A stretch of 38,844 bases of DNA from Myxococcales bacterium (GTDB lineage Bacteria; Myxococcota_A; Polyangia; Polyangiales; Houyiibacteriaceae): positions 1 to 38,844 of the forward strand of contig JAHBWH010000066.1 of assembly GCA_019637115.1 (NCBI GenBank), read 5' to 3'. The translations under genes were made by a program, and so were the position numbers. Below, one piece after another: positions 33,051 to 38,844 of this stretch. Under the pieces are notes generated by a model, which did not search any database, had not been told where the DNA came from, and worked only from the letters and a program-made list of their open reading frames with translations. Position 1 is the stretch's first letter, and each line of letters starts with the position of its first letter.

Positions 33051-33132
33051 GGGGGCGCAGTCCTACCCTTTTCTCGGGGCGCGTGCTAGGCCGCTCCGGC
33101 TGCGGCTCGGGTCGTCGTGGCGACCTCGGGTG

Positions 33133-33780
33133 ATGCTGACCGCTGCGTTCTTCGGGTTCCTGTTGGGGTTCTTTGGGTCCATTCCCGTGGCGGGGCCGCT
33201 CGCGGTGTTGGTGCTCTCGCGCGGGCTCGACGGGCGCTTTCGCCCGGCCCTGCTCATCGCGGTGGGCGGCGCGGTCGGCGAGGCGGGCTACGCGGCCCTC
33301 GCCTTCTGGGGTTTCGGCGCGCTCCTCGCGGACCACTCGTGGATCGAACCCGCCTCGCGAGCGGCCGGCGCCGTCATCCTCGCGCCCCTCGGCTACCTGC
33401 TGATGCGCACGCCCAAGGCCGCGCCGCTCGTCGCCGAGGACACGCCGCCGCCGCCGCCGCGGCGGAGCGAGCTCGCGAGCTTCCTGCTCGGCTTCACGGT
33501 CACCGCCGCGAACCCCACGCTCATCGCTACGTGGACGGCGGCCGTCACAGCGCTCTTCGCGTCGGGCCTCGTCGACTTCCAGCCCTCGAGCGCCGCGTTC
33601 TTCGCGCTCGGCACGGCGCTCGGGATCGCGGCGTGGTCGACGCTCTTGCTGGGCCTCATCTGGAAGCTGCAGAAGCGCTTCCGCCCCGAGCTGCTCGCGG
33701 CCACCAAGCGCGTCACCGGCGCGCTGGTCGTCGTGCTCGCGGTCTTCTTCGCGTGGCGCTTCGTCGCCTACTTCATCTGA
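33133..33780 (+). CDS. LysE/RhtB-type membrane exporter
   Basis: 215 aa with about six hydrophobic helices: 1-25 (FLLGFFGSIPVAGPLAVLVLS), 36-60, 70-88, 110-130, 145-165 and 190-213. The first-helix SIPVAGPLAVLVL and the mid-protein NPTLIATWTAAVTALF correspond to the conserved proline-containing segments of LysE-family amino-acid exporters. ATG at 33133 with only a weak upstream GGGTG. Divergent from the phosphonate operon and 81 bp before the phosphonoacetate hydrolase gene, so it may move an amino-phosphonate, or simply be a neighbour. Confidence 0.68.
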   Translation: MLTAAFFGFLLGFFGSIPVAGPLAVLVLSRGLDGRFRPALLIAVGGAVGEAGYAALAFWGFGALLADHSWIEPASRAAGAVILAPLGYLLMRTPKAAPLVAEDTPPPPPRRSELASFLLGFTVTAANPTLIATWTAAVTALFASGLVDFQPSSAAFFALGTALGIAAWSTLLLGLIWKLQKRFRPELLAATKRVTGALVVVLAVFFAWRFVAYFI

Positions 33781-33861
33781 GACTCGGACCATGCGCGCGC
33801 GCACGAAGTCACCCGCCGACGTCCGCACGCGCGCGGTCCCCCTGACGCTCTTCGAGGTGCC

Positions 33862-35049
33862 ATGAGCTTCGTCCTGCACGGCCGCCACTACCGCTCGCCG
33901 CGCGGCCCGACGGCCGTCGTCTGCGTCGACGGGCTCGACCCCGCGTACCTCGACGCGGCGCTCGCGCGCGCCGACGTGCCCACGCTCGCGACGCTGGCCG
34001 CCGAGGGGCGGCTCGGGGTGGCGCGCGGGGCGATGCCCTCGTTCACCAACCCAAACAACGCCTCGATCGTGACGGGCGCCCCACCCGCCGTGCATGGTAT
34101 CTCCGGCAACCACTTCCTCGACGCGGAGGGGCGCGAGGCGCCGATGAGCCGGCGCGAGCACCTCTGGGGCGACACGATCCTGGATGCGCTCGCCGATCAA
34201 GGGGTCCGCGTGCTCGCGATCACCGCAAAGAAGAAGCTCACCGAGCTGCTCGCGCCACGCGGCGGCCACGCCTTCTCGATCGAGGCGCCCTCGGAACAGG
34301 GCCTGAGCCTGCTGCGCCGAGCCCGGCCCGACCTCGATCCGAGCCAGGTCGCGATCTACTCGGACGAGGCGTCGCTCGCGGTGCTCGACGCGGGCCTCTG
34401 CGCGCTCTCGTGCGGCGAGGCCGAGCTCGTCTACCTCTCGACGACCGACTACGTCCAACACAAGCACGGCCCCGAGAGCCCCGAGGCGCTCGCTTTCGTC
34501 GAGGCCCTCGACCGACGGCTGGCCGCGCTCGAGGCCATGGGCGCCCGCTACGTGTGGACGGCGGATCACGGCATGAACGACAAGACCCAGGCGGACGGCT
34601 CGCCGAAGGTCGTCTACCTCGAGGCGGCGCTCGCCGCGGCGTTCGGAGACACCGCGGCTTGTCGTGTCCTGCTGCCCATCACCGACCCCTACGTCGTGCA
34701 CCACGGCGCCCTCGGCTCGGCGGCCACGGTCTACTGCCCGCCGGAGACCCGCGACGCCGCACGCGCCGCGCTCCGCGCGCTCGAGGGCGTCGAGGACGTG
34801 CTCACCCGCGACGAGGCCGCCGAGCGGCTCGCGCTTCCCTCCGCGCGGATCGGCGACCTCTTCGTCCTCGCCGACGCGCGCACCGTGCTCGGGCGAGCGC
34901 CCGAGAAGCACGATCTCGCGGAGGTGTCGGTGGGGCTTCGTTCGCATGGGGGGCTTCACGAGACACGGGTGCCCTGGCTCTCGGATCGGGCCATCGACCC
35001 GAGCCTCGAGCTGCGGAACGCGGACGCTTTCTGGTGGGCGCTCAGCTGA
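33862..35049 (+). CDS. phnA: Phosphonoacetate hydrolase-like enzyme (alkaline phosphatase superfamily)
   Basis: 395 aa. All elements of the two-zinc alkaline-phosphatase-like site of PhnA are visible: Asp23 in VVCVDGLDP, the nucleophile Thr62 in PSFTNPNNASIVTG, Asp196 and His200 in STTDYVQHKHGP, Asp235-His236 in TADHGMNDK, and a late His (362 or 366) in SHGGLHE. PhnA splits phosphonoacetate to acetate and phosphate. ATG at 33862 with GAGGTGCC before it. It is downstream of the LysE-like gene on the same strand and convergent with the CDP-alcohol phosphotransferase. A degradative enzyme inside a biosynthetic locus suggests clean-up of oxidised phosphonoacetaldehyde. Confidence 0.88.
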   Translation: MSFVLHGRHYRSPRGPTAVVCVDGLDPAYLDAALARADVPTLATLAAEGRLGVARGAMPSFTNPNNASIVTGAPPAVHGISGNHFLDAEGREAPMSRREHLWGDTILDALADQGVRVLAITAKKKLTELLAPRGGHAFSIEAPSEQGLSLLRRARPDLDPSQVAIYSDEASLAVLDAGLCALSCGEAELVYLSTTDYVQHKHGPESPEALAFVEALDRRLAALEAMGARYVWTADHGMNDKTQADGSPKVVYLEAALAAAFGDTAACRVLLPITDPYVVHHGALGSAATVYCPPETRDAARAALRALEGVEDVLTRDEAAERLALPSARIGDLFVLADARTVLGRAPEKHDLAEVSVGLRSHGGLHETRVPWLSDRAIDPSLELRNADAFWWALS

Positions 35050-35098
35050 GCGTTCACCCGACCCCCCCTTGATCGGGGCGCGGCCGGGCTCGGCAACG

Positions 35099-35926
35099 TC
35101 AGGCCAGCGCGGGCTCCTCGTCCAGCTCGCCCTTCGCGTGGCGGACGACGAGGAAGAGGTAGACGTTCGCGGGCACGAGCGCGACGAAGACGTAGACCCA
35201 GAGCGCGTAGGGCACGAAGGGCGTGAGCAGACCGGCGATCACGAAGCCGACGTTGTGGTGGGTCGGCCCGACCCACTGCACGCGCCGGAAGAAGCGGTAG
35301 CTCGCGCCCTGCTCGCCCGCGCTCGCGTTGTCGATCGTCTTCGAGTAGTTGCGCAGGAACCAGTAGAGGAAGTGGTCGAAGGGGCCGCGGAGCTCGGCGC
35401 GGTAGGCGTCGATGTGCTTGTCGAGCGAGTCGGGCTTGAGCTTCTGTTTGATGCCGTCGAGCGTCGTCGAGCCCCAGATCACCGAGAGGCCAGCGGCGGA
35501 CATGAGCACGAAGAGGGCCGCGGGGTGGAGCGTGTAGTCGAAGAAGGTCGGGTCGTAGAACCAGAGGTGGAGCCACACGCCGACGTGGACGGCGATGAAG
35601 GAGACCATGTCGCCGAGGCCATCGAGGATGCGGCCGCGCCAGGTGCCGCCACCGCGGAGCCGGGCGAGGTCGCCGTCGGCGCAGTCGACCACCATCATGG
35701 TCAGGTAGAGCAGGGCGCCGTAGAGCGGGCCGTAGCCCGGGAAGGCGAAGAGCACGCCGCCGGTGACGCCGAAGACGGTCGCGATCGCGGTGATGTGGTT
35801 GGGCTGGAGCCGCGTCGGGGCGGCGGCCTTGGCGATCCGGCGAGCGATCGGGCGACAGAAGGCCGAGTCGAAGGCCTCGTCGAGGACCATCTCGCGCTCG
35901 CTGGACGGTGTGGTGGGCTGGGACAT
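35099..35926 (-). CDS. CDP-alcohol phosphatidyltransferase, candidate phosphonolipid synthase
   Basis: 275 aa integral membrane enzyme. The family signature is exact: D81-x2-D84-G85-x2-A88-R89-x8-G98-x3-D102-x3-D106 (DCADGDLARL to LDGLGD). Hydrophobic helices surround it at about 42-62, 68-84, 108-125, 140-158 and 235-262. Such enzymes displace CMP from a CDP- or CMP-activated head group. Placed beside CTP-type nucleotidyltransferase and 2-AEP genes, it could transfer the aminoethylphosphonyl group from CMP-2-AEP to diacylglycerol, making a phosphonolipid; the substrate is inferred. The ATG at 35926 is chosen for its GAGGT site and the family start; the longer frame to 36196 runs into the repeat element. 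Confidence 0.88.
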   Translation of the reverse strand: MSQPTTPSSEREMVLDEAFDSAFCRPIARRIAKAAAPTRLQPNHITAIATVFGVTGGVLFAFPGYGPLYGALLYLTMMVVDCADGDLARLRGGGTWRGRILDGLGDMVSFIAVHVGVWLHLWFYDPTFFDYTLHPAALFVLMSAAGLSVIWGSTTLDGIKQKLKPDSLDKHIDAYRAELRGPFDHFLYWFLRNYSKTIDNASAGEQGASYRFFRRVQWVGPTHHNVGFVIAGLLTPFVPYALWVYVFVALVPANVYLFLVVRHAKGELDEEPALA

Positions 35927-36097
35927 CGGACGCGACCTCGGCAGGCGGGGTGCTGACACAGGAGCGTGAAGCAAGCCACGTGCCCGTGACAGACCCGTGA
36001 GGATACGATGGACAGCACTCGGAAATTCCGGACGACCGGTCAGATGGTGCGAAGTGTACGACACACCAGCGCGTAGCCAAGGTGGCGGCGCTGTGAG

Positions 36098-36292
36098 GTT
36101 ACTCAGCTTCCTCGGACTGTCGCCAGCCTCCCCCATGGGGATGGTTCGAAGCGGAATCGTGCGAGGCGAAGCGGACGGAGTCCCGCGAAGCTGCACGAAT
36201 CCGCGAGACAGTCGCAGCCGCGCGACGCGCGATGCATGAAGCGCCGCGGGGGCCCCTCACGAGGCTCCGCTCCTTACGCTCGCTCTAGGGCG
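36098..36292 (+). repeat. Structured repeat element, long copy
   Basis: Copy C. It begins ACTCAGCTTCCT, contains GTCGCCAGCCTCCCCCATGG, the hairpin TCGTGC (36157-36162) with GCACGA (36193-36198) and inner GCGGAC with GTCCCGC, and the end CCGCGGGGGCCCCT with ACGAGG and GCTCGCT. It matches copy B at 27986-28182 in opposite orientation. The second stem seen in copy B is partly eroded here. Confidence 0.75.
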
Positions 36293-36368
36293 CATTGCGA
36301 GCCGGCCGAGCTTCCTTTCGGATCGCCCCAAGGCACGAAACTGCCGCCCCCGCGCGTGCGCTGCAAGA

Positions 36369-36397
36369 TTCACCGCCGCGACGGGCCCAGGTATAAA
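36369..36397 (+). promoter_or_regulatory. Promoter giving a leaderless mRNA for the TPR gene
   Basis: TTCACC (36369-36374), 17-bp spacer, TATAAA (36392-36397), then 7 bp to the ATG at 36405. Transcription would start at the A of the start codon. There is no ribosome-binding site, consistent with leaderless translation. Confidence 0.6.
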
Positions 36398-36404
36398 GCT
36401 CGCG

Positions 36405-37202
36405 ATGAGACGCCTCGTGCAATGGATCATCCTCGCGTGCCTCTCGACCGCGCTCGTGCCGGCGGTCGGGCACACCCAACCGGAGGCGACGCCAGATGAG
36501 CGGGCCACGCTCGACCACGAGGCGCGGCAGCTCTTCAACGCCGGGGAGACGGCGTTCGCGAGCGGTCGATACGAGAGCGCGCTCGACTACTTCACGCGAG
36601 CCTACGAGCTCAGCGGACGAGCCGTGCTCCTCTACAACGTGGGCCTCGCGGCCGAGCTCGCGCGACAGGACGAGCGCGCGCTCGAAGCCTACCGGGGGTT
36701 CCTCGAGCTGGTCCCAGCCTCCGAGCAGCGCACGCGCGTGCAGACCCGGGTGCGCGAGCTCGAGGCGCGCGTCGCCTCGAGGACCGAGGCCCAGGCGGCG
36801 GACGAGGCTTCCTCCGGCGTGGGCATGGGAGACGCCTCCGAGGATGCCGCCTCCGACCCGCCAGCTCCCGCGACGCGCAGCGAGGGGCGAAAGCCAACGC
36901 TGGGTTGGGCGCTCTTCGCTACGGGCGCCGTGGTCACGGCGACCGGCGCGGTCCTCGGCGCTCTGGCGCTCGCGGACATCTCCGCGGTCGAGAACGCGCC
37001 CCAAGGCAGCTCGTGGTCGGACGTCCGCGGCGCCTCCACGCGCGCCGAGCCGCTCAGCGTCACGAGCCTCGTCGCGCTCGGCGTCGGCGTGGTCGGCATG
37101 GGGGTCGGCCTCGTGCTCGCGCTGACCGCGCGGAGGGGGAACCACGATTTCGCGCTCCGAGTGGGTCCGGGCAGCCTCGCGCTGACGGGGAGCTTCCGAT
37201 GA
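36405..37202 (+). CDS. Secreted or membrane TPR protein
   Basis: 265 aa. A signal peptide (1-25, ending VGHTQ) is followed by about two TPR units (residues 38-105; FNAGETAFASGRYESALDYF and YNVGLAAELARQDERALEAY), a charged, acidic linker (110-155) and two hydrophobic helices (about 165-190 and 222-243) with a short C-terminal tail. Similar small TPR-plus-membrane proteins are common in myxobacteria. A promoter with TATAAA positions transcription at the ATG itself. The stop overlaps the next start (ATGA at 37199-37202), so the downstream lipoprotein is in the same operon. Confidence 0.78.
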   Translation: MRRLVQWIILACLSTALVPAVGHTQPEATPDERATLDHEARQLFNAGETAFASGRYESALDYFTRAYELSGRAVLLYNVGLAAELARQDERALEAYRGFLELVPASEQRTRVQTRVRELEARVASRTEAQAADEASSGVGMGDASEDAASDPPAPATRSEGRKPTLGWALFATGAVVTATGAVLGALALADISAVENAPQGSSWSDVRGASTRAEPLSVTSLVALGVGVVGMGVGLVLALTARRGNHDFALRVGPGSLALTGSFR

Positions 37203-38844
37203 GAGCGGTCGTCGTCGCTGGAGTGATCGTGCTCTCTCTCGCTTGTGGGCCCACCGTCCCCGAAGGTCGGTTCGCGTGCGTGACAGCCGGGGAGTGCCCG
37301 AGCGGGTGGGACTGCGTCGACGGGTTGTGCTTCTCGAGCGCAGACGCAGGCCCGCGAGATGCGGGGCCCGACACTGGTCCGCGCGACGCCGGACCGGACA
37401 CTGGTCGGCCTGATGCCGAACCCGAAGACGCCAGCACGCTCGACTGCGGCGCCCTCGAAGCGTGTGATGGCGCGTGCGTGGACACGACGACGTCTCCCGT
37501 CCACTGCGGCGCGTGTGGGGTGGCGTGTCCGCCAGGGGCCCTCTGCCGAGGTGGCTGCCGCCCGAGCGTCGAGCGCGCGACGCGTCTCGGCAGCCCTGGC
37601 CTCGCCAGCGCGCGCGCCGTCGCGGTCGACGCGCTGGGCAACGCCTACGTCGCCGGCCACTTCGCGGAGACGCTCGCCGTCGGGGAGACCACGCTCGCGT
37701 CTGCGGGAGGCGACGACGGGTTCCTCGTGAGCTACGGCCCCGACGGCTCGTTCCGTTGGGTCACCCGCTTCGGCGGGCCCGGAGACGATGTGCTCCGAGG
37801 CGTCGCGCTCGACGCCACGACCAACCGCCTGATCGTCGTCGGCACGGTGTCCGAGGATCTCACGGTCGGCACCGACGACCTCACGGTCCGCGGCGAACGG
37901 GACGTGCTCGTCGTGGCGGTCGATCTACTCGGGAACGTGACCTGGAGTCGGACGCTCGGCGGCGATGGCGCGGAGACGGGCAAGCGGGTCGCGGCGTCCG
38001 AGGGGCACGCCTACGTCGTGATGGACTACGACGCGAGCTTCGCCCTCGACGGGCTGACGGTGGCGGCGGAGGGCGAGCTCGATGGCCTCATGGTCCGACT
38101 CGATGCCACCTCCGGGAGCGCGCTCGCGTTCGACAGGGTCGCGTCCGCTGGTTTCGACGTGCTCGATGGGGTCGCGGCGGTCGGGTCCTTCGCGTGCGCG
38201 GCGGGGTTCTTCGGGGGGCCAGCCATGCTCGAGGGCGGCGCGACCATCGCGCCGGTCGGAGGGTTCGACGCGATCGTTCGTTGCCGCGACTTCGCGGGCT
38301 CCGAGCGGATCACACGCACCTTCGGGAGCCTCGAGAACGACCAGCTCGCCGCGGTCTCGATTCGCGGCGACGTCATCGCGTACGTCGGCGTGATCGGCGG
38401 CCCTGCGTCCATCGGATCGACCGCGATCTCCGCGCCCAGCGGGGTCTGGGATCCCCTCGTGGGGCTCATCTCTCGCACGACGGGCGCGTTCGCGTCGGCC
38501 CGCCGGTTCTCCTCCACGGGGGACTTCGACTACCCATCGGACGTACACCTCGGCGCCGGCGGAGAGGTGATCTGGACCTCCCGGCTCCTCGGGGCGCTGA
38601 CCAGCCCCATCGAGCTCCCCCACCAAGGGTCGTCGGACGCTTTCGTGGCCACCCTCGAGAGCGACCTGGAGCTCCGGTGGGCGCGCATCTTCGGCTCCAG
38701 CGGCGACGACGGGTTCTCGGGCGTCGCCGAGGGCGTCACGGGAGACCTCTGGCTCACGGGCGAGCTTCAAGGCGCGGTGAGCTTCGATGGGACGACGCTG
38801 ATCAGCGCGGGCAGCTACGACGGCGTCGTCCTCCGCCTCGCGCT
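37199..38844 (+). CDS. Beta-propeller (SBBP-like) lipoprotein, truncated by the window end
   Basis: 548 codons are open to the right edge with no stop. The ATG at 37199 overlaps the TPR gene's stop. The signal VVVAGVIVLSLACG has a lipobox (SLAC). Next come two small Cys-rich segments (CVTAGECPSGWDCVDGLCF; CGALEACDGACVD to CPPGALC) around a DAG/DTG linker. From about 120 onward there are repeated propeller-like blades (AVAVDALGNAYVAGHF, DDGFLVSYGPDGS, GGPGDDVLRGVALD) of the SBBP type, recurring to the end. It is probably surface-exposed. Partner to the TPR protein; function unknown. Confidence 0.82.
   Translation, partial: MRAVVVAGVIVLSLACGPTVPEGRFACVTAGECPSGWDCVDGLCFSSADAGPRDAGPDTGPRDAGPDTGRPDAEPEDASTLDCGALEACDGACVDTTTSPVHCGACGVACPPGALCRGGCRPSVERATRLGSPGLASARAVAVDALGNAYVAGHFAETLAVGETTLASAGGDDGFLVSYGPDGSFRWVTRFGGPGDDVLRGVALDATTNRLIVVGTVSEDLTVGTDDLTVRGERDVLVVAVDLLGNVTWSRTLGGDGAETGKRVAASEGHAYVVMDYDASFALDGLTVAAEGELDGLMVRLDATSGSALAFDRVASAGFDVLDGVAAVGSFACAAGFFGGPAMLEGGATIAPVGGFDAIVRCRDFAGSERITRTFGSLENDQLAAVSIRGDVIAYVGVIGGPASIGSTAISAPSGVWDPLVGLISRTTGAFASARRFSSTGDFDYPSDVHLGAGGEVIWTSRLLGALTSPIELPHQGSSDAFVATLESDLELRWARIFGSSGDDGFSGVAEGVTGDLWLTGELQGAVSFDGTTLISAGSYDGVVLRLA

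Larger units (their letters stand above)
35927..36404. other. Intergenic region holding repeat copy C and a leaderless promoter
   Basis: 478 bp between divergent genes. It contains the structured repeat at 36098-36292 and, next to the TPR gene, a good promoter at 36369-36397. No credible ORF. Confidence 0.65.

Noticed and set aside
31264-33132. A plus-strand frame upstream of and continuous with the LysE-like gene
   Set aside because: Antisense to PEP mutase; the membrane protein begins at 33133, where hydrophobic sequence and family similarity start.
35927-36196. N-terminal extension of the CDP-alcohol phosphotransferase to 36196
   Set aside because: The extension is translated from the intergenic region and the structured repeat; the ATG at 35926 has a GAGGT site and matches the family start.

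Overview
The window is a very GC-rich (about 70% by eye) bacterial chromosome segment. It most likely comes from a myxobacterium of the Polyangia/Sandaracinaceae type. The signs are a secreted protein with a MYXO-CTERM-like Cys-hydrophobic-Arg tail, Asp-Ala-Gly-rich surface lipoproteins, a Ser/Thr kinase fused to a receiver domain, a membrane-anchored pseudokinase and strong G/C use at third codon positions. This assignment is inference; there is no rRNA or tRNA gene in the window.

Layout. 1-5.3 kb (minus strand): M50 site-2-type protease with a TPR-like tail, a pentameric ligand-gated ion channel, a lone boxC (benzoyl-CoA epoxide pathway) and rpsT. 5.8-9.2 kb (plus): a DUF445 membrane protein, then a phosphate pair (PhoU-like DUF47 protein and PiT permease). 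9.2-13.7 kb: a Ser/Thr kinase-receiver hybrid, thioredoxin, and a repeat-rich membrane pseudokinase downstream of dut. 14.3-19.2 kb: pnp with an unusual Arg/Gly/Asp/Glu tail, divergent from hemL-murI. 19.7-23.9 kb: a secreted beta-propeller-like protein, a SlyD-like prolyl isomerase, and a tightly coupled operon of three small sister lipoproteins plus a diiron ferritin-like protein, all joined by ATGA overlaps. 24.0-27.9 kb (minus): a compact cassette (AlbA_2/GHKL-type protein, two unrecognised proteins, PD-(D/E)XK nuclease) interrupted by +1 frame breaks, two of them exactly at runs of nine G. 28.2-35.9 kb: a phosphonate locus (PEP mutase fused to a nucleotidyltransferase-like domain, phosphonopyruvate decarboxylase, CTP-type nucleotidyltransferase, 2-AEP transaminase, a LysE-like exporter, phosphonoacetate hydrolase and a CDP-alcohol phosphotransferase). 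36.4 kb to the end: a TPR protein and a coupled, truncated beta-propeller lipoprotein.

How the genes work together. The phosphonate genes can be read as a route from PEP to 2-aminoethylphosphonate, then to CMP-2-AEP, then to a phosphonolipid through the CDP-alcohol phosphotransferase. This locus lies between two inverted copies of a roughly 190-bp structured repeat; a third, internally deleted copy lies near 3.0 kb. The 24-28 kb cassette looks like an uncharacterised defence-type module, and its paired G9 tracts raise the possibility of phase variation. The lipoprotein-ferritin operon is the other candidate for an undescribed system.

Intergenic DNA carries hexamer arrays built on a CCGAGN unit (1-103, 1602-1742, 5539-5666, 11427-11445) and several strong hairpins, notably in the pnp leader and between pnp and dut.
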